DNA of 64,000 nucleotides from Linum tenue (taxonomy: Eukaryota; Streptophyta; Magnoliopsida; Malpighiales; Linaceae). This document shows positions 22,772 through 34,100 of this stretch, one piece after another. The notes below the pieces were generated by a model. The model saw nothing but the letters and a program-made list of their open reading frames with translations, was not told the DNA's origin and did no database searches. Numbering within the stretch: position 1 is the first letter of the stretch; each line of letters begins with the position of its first letter. The stretch covers positions 19,442,492-19,506,491 of the forward strand of contig CAMGYJ010000002.1 in the NCBI GenBank assembly GCA_946122785.1. Reading direction: 5' to 3'. Made by a program: the position numbers and the translations under genes.

Positions 22772-23001
22772 CACGGTTTGACTTTCTTTCTTATGTTTCG
22801 AGTCGGATTGCGATTTGGTTTTGTTTTGGTTTGTTTCCTTTGTTCTGGATGATGTCTTATTGGGCTGACATCGGACCTAACATATTCTGGTTGAGCTCTT
22901 CTGTTCCCCTTGAGCTGTGCTGTGTTCCCGACTGGTCCATTTCCAGTCTTCTGCAGTCCGTGCATACCGGTAACATCGTTCCCCTTTCCTTCCCTCTTCT
23001 C

Positions 23002-23015
23002 CATTGAGGGCAATG
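23002..23015 (+). other. Small hairpin before G-tract, element 2
   Basis: CATTG-AGGG-CAATG, 5-bp stem and tetraloop. It is followed by 'cttaagtgtgggggga' (G-tract 23030-23036), an upstream polypurine-like signal also found in element 1. Confidence 0.6.
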
Positions 23016-23072
23016 TCGATCTTAAGTGTGGGGGGATGTTTATCTTTTGACTGCATTAGATCTGTTTGTGTG

Positions 23073-23120
23073 CTTGGAGCCTAGTCCACTGTCCAAATTT
23101 TTGAATTTGAGGGCTCCAAG
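23073..23120 (+). other. Conserved CTTGGAGCC hairpin, element 2
   Basis: Arms 23073-23081 and 23112-23120 are perfectly complementary. CAAATT (23094-23099) and AATTTG (23104-23109) could extend the structure inside the loop. Confidence 0.7.
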
Positions 23121-23582
23121 TACGTGTTCCTTGCAATTACCTGCTCAGTATGCTTTGAATTGACAGTCTCTGTAGTGATTTTCAACCTAGGGAGGTAGTG
23201 TAGCACTATGGAGGATGTTGATGCATTTAAGACGTCTCATTTCGTCTTCATAGTGTGTTGGTTGATTGAGTGAACTAGTGATCTTAGGACCCTTGAATTG
23301 TGTGGTGTTGTGGACTCTCTGCCTGTCATGGACTCTTGTATCATGTTTTGAAAATAACAGGTGCTCGAAAATGTGCTTTAAAATGACGTCTCCCGTGCGA
23401 ATAGGGCGAAAGTGTGCAAGGGGAGACGGGAATCCGTTCCCAATTTCCACCTACTACCTCCAGCCCCCTTACATGTCTTTCCCCCGCACGAGGCTCGAGA
23501 CAACTGCTCCTGGCATGGCCGGTAAGAGCCGGGCTCCCGCAAAACCTTTGCTAGGTGGGAGCCCCCATTTTCTGCAAAAACA

Positions 23583-23648
23583 GGTTGGAACCCTTGAAAA
23601 AAAAAACAGAAAAACAAGCAAAAAGAAGAAAGAAAAGGGGTTCCAACC
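23583..23648 (+). other. Conserved GGTTGGAACCC hairpin, element 2
   Basis: GGTTGGAACCC and GGGGTTCCAACC pair over 11 bp around a purine-only loop of about 43 bases. Same position and arms as 3047-3107 in element 1. Confidence 0.7.
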
Positions 23649-23947
23649 ATTTTTAAGAAGAAAATCGAGCACCTTGAAAAATGTGAGTCCATGATCTTTT
23701 GTTTTTGAGAGTCTCTTCATCCACGATTCATTTGTCCTCTGCTCACTATTTGCCATGATACCGACTCGAGACTAGCGTTCTCGCCGAAGAGGCTATGAGA
23801 TGACTTGTGCGTCGGTTGAACTCGTAAGCTGCTAAATGATCTAGGAAGTCCGCTACCTATGATCGAGGTTGTTTGTTGCTATAGAGGTCTGGAGAGTTGC
23901 ATTGGTTTGAGTTAGGTTTGCTTGGGGACAAGCAAACGGTTAAGTGT

Positions 23948-23956
23948 GGGGGGATT
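23948..23956 (+). promoter_or_regulatory. Polypurine tract of element 2
   Basis: GGGGGGA directly precedes the 3' LTR start at 23957, as expected for the plus-strand primer. The same 'taagtgtggggggat' block also occurs ~920 bp upstream at 23023-23037. Confidence 0.85.
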
Positions 23957-25520
23957 TGATGACTCGATATTTGCACAGTTTTTCCCCTTTGTTCCTTGAT
24001 CGTTTAAGCTTGCATTATTGCTTCTTTGGCCTATTTTACGCTAGGTTGTGTTCCTTTGTCACATTTCAGGTCCTAGCACATAAAGTGAAGCATAGGCGCA
24101 AGTTTCAAGTCAATCAGAGATCAATTGGCGATTCGGGAGAAGAAACTCTGGCATGACCTGAAGAAGAATGGATTTCTACCTCACTTAATGGACAAAGAAT
24201 CGTGCAAGTTTGACATGGAAAGAAAGAGGACGAGACTACGAGCGTCTGGGATCAAACGGCGACTGATTCGGAGTCCGGACGAGGGAGAAAACGAAGCATG
24301 AATAATAGGAGAACAGGTTCGGATGTAAAAACACGGGCAGGAGGCCTTCAAAACACGGCCGTGTTCTGTGACCGTGCTTTTACTGCCGAGAGCAAATCCG
24401 AGTTTGGCAGACATGAGCTGATTACACGGGCAGGGCCGAGACAAAGCACGGGCGTGTTCTCCCAAAGCACGGCCGTGTTCTCCCTAAAGCACGGCCGTGT
24501 TTTCACCAACATGTGGCCGTGTAATTAACCCTAGCCAAAGCACGGGCGGGCTGAGGCAAAGCACGGCCGTGCCCTCGACAGTGCTTTGGCCAATGATGCC
24601 CTTTTAGGCAGATTTCAGCCAAAAAGAGAGGGGGTTCGAGTTTTAGAGAGATAGAACGATTCCTAGAGAGAGAAAGCGACGAACAAGAGTCTCCAAGTGC
24701 CCTAGATCGATCTTCAACACCATTGGAGCTTGGTTTGAGCTTGGAGAAGTGCCGATTCAACGTCCAGGAGCAGAAATCCATCTTCACAGTATGATTTCCG
24801 CATCTGATTCTGCTTTTGCTTCTCTCTCCATGGAGTAGTTCTCCCATTCATCTGGGTGTGGGAAACCCTAGTTCTGTATGTTGAGATTGATTGTATGAAC
24901 CCAAGTACTGATTCTGTGATTGATTATATTCGATTGAGGTTTTATGATTGAATGACTTGAATCCTGATCAAATTCCTGTTGTTTCTGCTTTAACCTAGAA
25001 TGAGAATATCTGCCTAGGTTAATAGAGTATCCTTGATTGAAGGTAGGGAGTTGGTGACTTTAGTCGAGGAGCCAACTCACTATTCTGTACCGGATTTACT
25101 CCGGTAGTGGAGGTTTTGTTCTTAGGGCCTCAATCTGTCGACTCCGGTGGAGGTTAGTCGCCCGCTAGAGAGTCAGATTGAGAGGGTCTGAAGACCTTTA
25201 GTCGAGACTTCAGGCTGTTTAAGAACCTTCCGCAGTATAATCTTCATAGAAACTGAACTTGGTAATTACAATCCGGCTTAACTACAGTCTAGGGGGAACC
25301 ATATCCGGGTGACCTCTTTAACCTGAATACAACCAGTTTACTTGCTTTGTTTGTTTGGTAGTTTAGACTTGCACTCCAGTTTTATTGCTAGATAACAAGA
25401 ACTCACTGAGTAGTCAGCAAATCTAGGACCCGGGTTGACATATAAACCTAACCCGCTATACTACGCTTTAGGAAGTGGTTTCACTTGGCCAATTCCTAGG
25501 GTGACAGTAGAGTCGAGTCA
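23957..25520 (+). repeat. 3' LTR of element 2
   Basis: 1564 bp, with about 11 substitutions and two small indels relative to the 5' LTR by eye. All four CACGGCCGTG palindromes (near 24353, 24467, 24488 and 24562) are intact here. Confidence 0.9.
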
Positions 25521-25879
25521 GCTCCGCCGGCACTGCGTTGTCGCTTCCTCTTCAAGAGAAAGGTAAGAGAGAGGTCGGTTGTTCTGTACTTTTTTCTTTC
25601 TTTCTCCTTCGTGTGGCAGGCAAGGAGAGTTGGTATGAGGAGAGATGAAGAAGAAGAAGAAGACACGAGAAAGAAGTTTCTGTGGCTGGGAAGAGGGGAA
25701 GAAGGAAAAGAAACAAAAAACACCAGAAAGATACTTAAAGTTTCTTTCACTTACGAAATGGTCACTCCCTTGATCATACCGACCCAACCTATTAATCACA
25801 AAAGCATGCAAAACTCATTCTCGACCCAAAATTTATTAACATCGAGTTTTACTCGTTTTAATCAGACCAAATTAGCCAA
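25521..25879. other. Flank of LTR element, purine-rich
   Basis: GC-richer start (25521-25560) then a run of GAAGAAGAAG at 25645-25665. It encodes no recognisable protein. A truncated gene start or 5' UTR is possible but not supported. Confidence 0.3.
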
Positions 25880-27470
25880 AATACCTGTTGATCTAGGCAT
25901 GTAAAACTCATTTGCAACCATAAATGCATCAACCCAAGTTCAACTCGTTCTAACTGGGTCGAGTTACGTCGAATACCAATTGAGCCAAGCGTGTAAAAAT
26001 CGTTGTTGACCAAAAATTCGCCAACACCGGATTCAACTTGTCTCAACCGAGGTGAATTAAGGCTCATTGATTTAAGCATGTAAAACGCATTATCGTCGTA
26101 AATTCGCCAACACCGGGTTCAAGCGTGGAAAAATTGTTCTCGACTGAAAAGTCATCAACACTGGATCCAACTCGCCTTAACTGGTTGAATTAGATCAAAT
26201 GCACATTTATTTGAGCATGTAAAACCTGACGTTGACAAAAAAATTGTCAATACCGGTTCAACATCGATTCAAGCATGTAAAAAGTGTTGTCGGCCAAACA
26301 TTCGTCAACATCAAATCAACTCACCCTAACCGGGTCGAATTAGGTCCAATACCCATTGATGCAAGCGTGCAAAACTTGTTGTCAACCAAAACTCGTCAAC
26401 ACCAGATTCAACTCGCCTTAACCTGGTCGAACTAGGTCAAATATACATTGATTTGAGCGTGTAAAACTTGTTGTTGACCAAAAATTCGTCAATATCGGTT
26501 GAACATTGATTCAAGCGTGTAAAATTTCCAGAAAGTCATCAGCACCGAATTCAACTCGCCTTAACCGGGTCAAATAAGGTCGAATACACATTGATTTAAG
26601 CGTTTGTCGACCCAAAACTTGGAAAAATCGAGTTCAACTCACTTTAATTAGGTTGAATTAGGTCGAATACCCATTGATTTGGGTTCCATTAGGGTTCAGT
26701 TGTCATAAGTTAAATGATTAGAACCTTAATGGCATAAAAAAATCCTCCAAGCTCTGAGCGTGTAATACTCGTTGTTGACCAAAGATTAACCAGTTGAACA
26801 TTACTCCAAAAATTCGTTAACACCGAATTTAAATCGCCTTGACCGGATCGAATTAGGGCAATTTGAGAGTGTGAAACTCATTGTCGACCCAAAATTTGTA
26901 AAAACTTGCTTTAAACGGGTTGAATTAGGTCGAATACCCATTGATTTGGGTTCAATTGGTATAAGTTTATTAATTAGAACCTTAATGGCATAAAAGCTCC
27001 TCCAAATTTGGTTAATTCCAAAAGGGTCACTCTAGAAAAAATCCTCCAAGCTTTGAGCGTGCAAAACTCGTTGGTGACAAATAAAACCGGTTGAACATTG
27101 ATTCACGCGTGTAAAACTCGATTTAAATGGGTCGAATTAGGTCAAATACCCATTGATTGGGTTCAATTAGAGTTCAATTGGCATAAGTAAATTACAAAAC
27201 CGTGTAAACCTCGGTCTAACTGGGTCGGATTAGATCGAATACCCATTGATTTGTGTGTGTAAAACTCGCTTGTCCACCCAAAAATGTGTCAACGGGTTCA
27301 ACTTTCTTAATCGGGACAACATTAGGTCGAATATCCATTGATTTAAGCATGTAAAACTTGATGTCCACCCAAATTTGTCAATGTCGGATTCAACTCGCTT
27401 TAACCGGGTCAAGTTAGGTCGAATACACATTGATTTGGGTTCAAATCGGGCTCAATTGTTTTAAGATGAT
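25880..27470. repeat. ~90-bp tandem repeat (satellite-like)
   Basis: Around 15-20 diverged units, each with 'gcgtgtaaaactcgttgttgacc', 'ttcgtcaacaccg', 'ttcaactcgccttaaccggg' and 'tcgaattaggtcgaatacc' blocks. Unit starts near 25897, 25988, 26076, 26363 and 26457 are about 88-94 bp apart. Later units carry a longer insert with 'gggttcaattg'. Non-coding. Confidence 0.75.
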
Positions 27471-27910
27471 TAATTAGAACCACAATGGCATTTAAACTCC
27501 TCCAAACTTTAGGCAATTACAAAAGAGCCCCTTATTAAATGTGACTCTAAGGAATAGTAAAATCTTACATGTTCTTTTAAAAGATATAATAATAATAATA
27601 ATAATAATATAATAATAATATCGATTTAACTAAAAGATCGACATTGATTGCATTGCTTTACTTGAGAATTTTATATCTTAAATTATTAGTTCAGTTCGTT
27701 AATATAACAATTAGATACTGATGAATGCCGCCCTTGTGCTGGAAGTATTAGAATTATCGGTGGTGATTGATTCTGAATTGTTTTCTCAGTACCAACTGTT
27801 ACATCCAGCCAAAGAAAAGGCTATCTACCTTGACCACCATTTTATCCGCAAACTTGGACCTTAATCAAAATCATGCTATAATTTGGAACCACCAACTGAA
27901 AATGGAGGAC

Positions 27911-27917
27911 TATAAAA
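27911..27917 (+). promoter_or_regulatory. TATA box of cysteine protease gene
   Basis: TATAAAA lies 84 bp upstream of the chosen start codon at 27995. That spacing supports this ATG over the in-frame ATG at 27767, which would place the TATA box inside the coding region. Confidence 0.6.
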
Positions 27918-27994
27918 TCACCACAAGTCCGAGTTGTATGTCATCAAACACCTTCCTCAACAGCTCCTCTGAAATACTCCACCAGATAACAACA

Positions 27995-29125
27995 ATGGCT
28001 TCCGTAGCTGGAAACAAGCTGATGTTGATGGTCGTGTTGCTGATGGGGATCTATGCATACGGGGCATTCTCGGCAAGACCCTCGGTGCATCCTGTTAGCA
28101 GCATGAACGAAAGGTTTGAAGCATGGATTGCTCAGTACGGGCGAGTTTATGCAGATGCAGGAGAGAAGGCTAGACGCTTCAGCATCTTCAAAAAGAATGT
28201 GGCCTTCATCAATCACTTCAACAAGCTTGGAAACAAGACTTACAAGCTGGCCACCAATCAGTACGCTGACCTAACCAACAAGGAGTTCAGGGCGGCTAAA
28301 ACTGGATATAAGAAACCTGCCAATCTCATCAACCCTGCCACATCATCATTCCGATACGAAAATGTTACTTCAGCGCCAGACACCATGGATTGGAGAACCA
28401 AAGGAGCTGTGAATCCAATTAAGGATCAGGGCCAATGCGGTAGGCTTAATTACTACAAAAAGTCCTAACCTTTTTCTTCTTCTTGCAATCTATGTCACAC
28501 TTAATTTTACGACTTTTGCCACAAAATAATTGCAGGGAGCTGTTGGGCATTCTCCGCCGTGGCAGCAGTGGAAGGGATCACAAAGATCTCAACGGGGAAG
28601 CTGATCTCTCTCTCGGAGCAAGAACTGGTGGATTGTGACAGGACAACTAATGACCAAGGCTGCAATGGAGGCCTCATGGATGATGCTTTTCAATTTGTCA
28701 AGACTAAGGGCCTCACCACTGAATCAAAGTACCCTTACTCAGCGGCAGATGGAACCTGCAGCGCAGCCAAGACTGCTACTCCTGCGGCCAAGATCAGCGG
28801 ATACGAAGATGTGCCTGTGAATAACGAGGGGGCATTGCTGAAGGCCGCAGCAAACCAACCTATCGCGGTGGCGATTGATGCTAGTGGCTCTGCGTTCCAG
28901 TTCTACTCAAGTGGGGTGTTCATTGGAGACTGTGGAACCGATTTGGATCACGGCGTGGCTGTTGTAGGGTATGGTACGAGTGAAGATGGTACAAAGTACT
29001 GGCTGGTGAGGAATTCATGGGGGACAAGCTGGGGAGACCAAGGTTACATCAAAATGCAACGTGACGTTAGTGCCAAAGAAGGCCTATGTGGCATTGCGAT
29101 GTCAGCTTCCTATCCTACTGCATAA
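27995..29125 (+). CDS. Papain-like cysteine protease (SAG39/SAG12-like), 2 exons
   Basis: Exons 27995-28439 and 28536-29125 (445+590 nt, 344 residues) with a GT-AG intron of 96 bp. A signal peptide covers about residues 1-26, then an inhibitory propeptide with a perfect ERFNIN pattern (E57, R61, F65, N68, I72, N76). The mature enzyme starts near residue 127. The catalytic set is complete: Q145, C151 (GQCGSCW), H287 ([10 protein letters not shown]) and N308 (NSWG); GCNGG is at 190-194. There is no granulin tail. Such enzymes enter the secretory route, activate in the vacuole or apoplast and degrade protein, often during senescence; that role is inferred. Length and motifs are normal, so the gene looks functional. 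Confidence 0.93.
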
Positions 29126-29638
29126 AGTATTGGAAAAAACTAGCTAAAGAATCTACATTCACGTGGAAATAAGAAATATTTATGTGTTGTTACTTGATTT
29201 CCAATTAATTTCAGCTGAAGGAATTGTATCACTGTGATTCATGTTATATGCTATTGTTGCAATGTTGTATCATGGAGTTTCCAACTTTCAAACAACAACT
29301 TGCCATCATTGGCCCCAAAACCAAAAATAAATAAAATATTATTAATCGCACCCAAAACCAAAAATTCTATTTAGATAGTTTCAAAATTAGTAAATTGGCA
29401 GAAATAATGGATAATTTTTTCTCACTAGTCTTGTAGGTGGCAATAATTTCACCCATTCATATCATAATATTATCAAAATATTTTCATAAGTAATAAAAAA
29501 ATATTTATATTATAAGGATTATATTTTTATAAGAACTAATAACATTAAGAAATTATTCCTACTTTTAATGGTGAAATAATATTAAGTAGGTAAGTTTAAG
29601 GAAACACACGCCATAAGGTCAAAACAGTGAGCACAAGT
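29126..29638. other. 3' UTR and AT-rich spacer
   Basis: 3' UTR of the protease followed by AT-rich DNA. No further gene seen. Confidence 0.5.
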
Positions 29639-29648
29639 AGAATTTCTA

Positions 29649-30393
29649 GGGAGTTGCTAATTGTCGCCCTAATTTTAGAAATCGCCCTAAATTATAAATT
29701 ATTATTACCCTTTTATCCTTCTCTTTTTTATTGTTAAAAATATTTTATTCTAAGAAACAAAATCCATCCTGACAATTTGATATTAACGACGGTTTTCATT
29801 TCCACCACCACCGCCCTAACCCCGCCGTCCGCCACCGTGTCAATTGAATGGGATCCATATTGAACTTGCTCTTCATTGGAGTCTCCACCCACCGCCTCTC
29901 TTCTTTCTTCATGCAAATCTAGTAACCTACCAAAAGTAATCCAAAATAGAAAACAAACAAACCCATCATCAAATTGATCATGGGAGAAAACCCAGTACGC
30001 TGAATATCAAAACAGAGCTTCGGCCCATATTTCATAACAGAGTAATTTCAGGATTGGTGGAGATATTTCAGTACCATTTATTGCGTCGGAGTGAGTCTGG
30101 TAATTCTTGCTGGGCTTCGTGATTCCAGTGGCAAATTTGGAATGGTTTTGAGAATATATTGTGTAAGCAAGAGCTCGGCTGGGTGGGGAGATAATTTTCG
30201 AGGGAATAGGAAAGATCACTGAAAGTGAGAGGGTAACATGTGTATTGATTAATCAGTTTCCCTATTTGGTCTTAATTGTGGCGAATGAAAATTGTTTTTG
30301 TTTTATTGAATTTGATTAATGAAGGACAACTTAATAATTTTACATTTTAAGTTAGGGCGATAATAGTAAAACAAGGGCGACGTTTAGCCATCC
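29649..30393. mobile_element. Mutator-like MITE, 745 bp, perfect 10-bp TSD
   Basis: The direct repeat AGAATTTCTA (29639-29648 and 30394-30403) flanks terminal repeats GGGAGTTGCTAATTGTCGCC and, from the other end, GGATGGCTAAACGTCGCCC. The GC-richer interior (29800-30240) looks like a captured fragment, but I do not recognise a gene in it. Confidence 0.85.
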
Positions 30394-31120
30394 AGAATTT
30401 CTATAGCTTGAAAAAAAACATTATATACAAACGTCATCGTTTTTCCTTTTGGGTGCGGTCTATTGAAAAATGTATTGGGTTTTGACAAACAATGCCCATA
30501 CATATCAAATATGCTAATTACAAAAGTTTGAAAAATTCGCACCTCCAAAATTCATCAATGTTAGTTTTGTAATTTTTGAGGAGAAGTTTACCCACCCTAA
30601 CATTGAGGATTATAAGAAGCATCACTTTAAAAAGATCATGAAAATTGGACTGATTATAGGTGTGATTTGAATATTGACCACATAAAGCCTTGTGAATCTA
30701 TTGAAAGTGCTATTAAAAATAAGCCACATTGGATTGAGAAAGATGATTGGAAGTGGTTGGTAAGAGAACATTACTAGACTGATGCATTCAAGGTAATATC
30801 TAAGGACCCCCTTTATTGATCATTGTTATTAAAACCGGGCCGGACCGGCCGGTCAGACTGGTAGGAACCGGATCCGGACAGTAATCCGGTCCCGGAAGCC
30901 TTTAAACTTGAAGAATTGTGACCGTCCGGGTTATGACCGGTTCAATAGGTTAACCGGCAAACCCGGGGGAACCGCCCAGGCGGTTTGAATCCATTCGTTT
31001 TTTGAAGTTTTAATTAAAAAAAGGAAACAAAATTAGAAAAGGAAAATAATAATATTAACACACTAATACTTTTTTTTTTAATAAAGCTTTCATTCATTCA
31101 TCCCGAAAAGAGGAGAGGGA

Positions 31121-34100
31121 TTACAACAGAGGGGCTACAATGGATAGAACAGATATCCAGTCCTGTGGAAGGGAAAGACAACGCGCATTACGCGCAACCC
31201 AATCGGCACATTTGTTGAAACGACGATTGGTGAAAGAGAGGTGAATCCAGTGACATTGTCGAAGTATGGCCTTAATGTGAGAAAGAAGACCAAAACATCG
31301 CCAATGCCACATGGACTCATCACCACCCAAAGCATCCACCAAAGATTTACAATCCGTGAAAATAATAGTAGGGGTGTCCTTCCCATCACAAATCTGACCT
31401 TGGGAATCAGTAATAACTATCCCAAAAGCCGCCTCTTGTGATCCGTGGTCAAAAGACCCATCACAGTTAATCCGTTTCGCAGGATCTCTCGGCGGTGGAG
31501 AAGATTGTGGTGGAATGCCCCTAGGCTGGTGAATAGGGGCGACGAGATGGATGAGCAGGGAAAGGCTCAGACGCCTCACGAAAGGAAAAAAATTAAGGTC
31601 ATCATTGGGGACATAGTGATACCTAGAGGTGGCAATTGGATCAGATTCGTGGATTCGTGGATTGGATTGGTGGATCCATGGATCAAATGGATTGGTGGAT
31701 TCATGGATTGGATCAAATGGATTTGTGGATTGATCCATGAATCCAAATGACATCCAAGGCTTGCACCAAAATGTAAAATTTGAAAAGTTTAGGTACTAAA
31801 ATGTCATAATGTAAAAATTAAGGTACCAAAATGTAATTTTCCAATGATATTTTTCGTATAAAAATATAAATTTTAGGTACCAAAATGTAAAATATAAAAA
31901 ATATAGGTACCAAATCGTAATTTGCCATTTGGATCAATGGATTGATCCATGAATCCACCAATCCAATTGGATTTGGATCAAATGGATTGGATTTAAATGG
32001 ATTGGATTATGTGGATAATTTGGTGGATGGATTGGATTGGATTCATGGATTTGGATCCTAATTGCCACCTCTAGTGATACCTCTGAAAATGAACTCGTTC
32101 CGAGCCTTCCAAATATTTTATCGCAAAAAGCTTTGAACCGAAGTGAAGAAGGGTCCTCCTCACTCTTCATCGCGAAGAAGGAATGGTTGAAGTTTTGATG
32201 GGGAACCAAGGAAGGAAAAGCTCTTGCCCAAGTCTCCCTAGCGTGAGGGCAAAGGAACAAACAATGGATCATAAATTCTTGCTCAGCATTGCAGATTTGG
32301 CATCGAGGATTGGGGGAGCAATGGAGATGATGGAGGTTGGCTTTGGTAGCTAAAGCTTTCCGTAAGCACCTCCAGAGGAAGAACCTGATCTTTGAAGGAA
32401 GCTCAAGTGCCCAGAGCTATTTCCAAATGTCATCTGATGAAGGATTATTGGGATCATGAGGAGGCTGGTGAGCACTCTGCCGAATATGATTTCTCAGCCC
32501 ATGATAGGCGGATCTCACCGAAAAGCTTCCGTTAGGAGTAAATTTCCATGCCCACTTGTCCTTGGAATCCGGGGTCTAACATGAATCTTTGCAATAGCTT
32601 CAGAGTCAGAAGGAGAGCAGTGATTATGAATCAAATTCCAATTCCATTTCCGGAAATCCTCCTCCAACCAATCACATACTCTAGAATGGAATCCACGGAT
32701 CTTTCTCAAACCAAGTATCGGTCCCTGACGCAATGACCCGGATGGCCCCCAAATCCAAAGCCTTCCTCGCATCACAAAGACTAGCCCATATCCACGAGGA
32801 AGCACTGCCCTTCTTTGCCGATCTCAAGTCAGAATTGGGGAAGTAAAGACCACACAGTAGGCGAGCCCATAGGGCATCTGGTTCATTAATAAGGCGCCAA
32901 CCCTGTTTTGCAAGCAAAGCCAAGGCCTCCAATCAACTTGGGATCATTGAGAACTTCCCCTTTCCGCCACGAAATTGACCGTTTCTTCATGATCCTGACC
33001 AAAAGAAATTGCGAAGAAGAGCATCCATCTTCTTTGTCAAAGAGGCAGGAAGACGTAAGACACTCATAATGAAAGTCGGGATGGCATGAATCACAGCCTT
33101 CAAAAGGGTCTCCTTCACGGCATGGGATAGAGTCAAGCTTTTCCAGGACAATCCAATCATCTCCATCCTCTCAATAAGGAACCGAAATGTTTCCTTCTTC
33201 GACCGTCCCCAATCAGTCGGCACCCCCAGATACTTATCATGAAGAATGTCCGTCGGGAAACCAAATCGAGAAGTAATTTGGTGCCTCAGTTCATCCGGGG
33301 TATTCTTACTGAAGAAAACAAAAGACTTTTCCATATTAACCTCTTGTCCCGTAAGAAAGTTGTAATCATTAATGATATGCATAATGGCCTCTGCTTCTGC
33401 CACTGATGCACGCCCGAAGATAACAGTATCATCAGCGAAAAGACAATCAGACAGGAGGGGACATTGTTGTTTCATCCTAAGACCATTAATTGCCCCCTGC
33501 GAGATACCTCGCTCCAACAGAAAGGACAAGGCATTTGACATTAAAATGAACAAAAGGGAGAGAGTGGGTCCCCCTATCGGATTCCCCTTGTCGGCGAAAA
33601 AAACCCAGTAGGGCTGCCGTTGAGAAGGATAGAAAAGCGGACTATTCGCACACATTCTCTTACCCAACTACACCTAGTTTGATTAAAACCATAGGCCATC
33701 AGTAGAGTATCCAGACAATCCCAATCCACCAGATCATATGCCTTGCGCATATCCATTTTGAGCTTCATTTCGAAACGCCGCCCAAGTTTACGTTTCGTAA
33801 GATGGTGGAGGACTTCATGAACAATAATGATATTATCTTGAATCATCCTCCCTCCTGTGAATGCTGCTTGCATTTCAGACACCAAACCAGGAATCATATC
33901 CTTGAGCCGAGTAGCCATGATTTTTGAAATCACCTTATACTTGAAATTGCAACAGCTGATCGGCCGAAATTGACCAATAGTCTCCGGATTACGGAATTTA
34001 GGAACCAAGGCGATGTGAGTATCGTTCCATCCCGAAGGAAGAGAGGCTGTCATAAAAAAATTAGTGACTTCTTGACAAAGCTCCTCTCCCACCACATCCC

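Larger units (their letters stand above)
18197..25520 (+). mobile_element. Complete Athila-like LTR retrotransposon lacking RT/INT (element 2)
   Basis: Two nearly identical LTRs (1563 and 1564 bp) bracket a 4.2-kb interior with a tRNA-Asp PBS, a gag-protease frame with one in-frame stop, a pol C-terminal tail, conserved 3' hairpins and a polypurine tract. Reverse transcriptase, RNase H and the integrase core are absent, so it is non-autonomous. About a dozen LTR differences imply a young insertion. The 5-bp flanks differ (CCTAG on the left, GCTCC on the right), so there is no target-site duplication. Confidence 0.9.

Noticed and set aside
27767..27994. In-frame upstream start for the protease
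   Set aside because: The TATA box at 27911 would be inside the coding region and the signal peptide fits a start at 27995.
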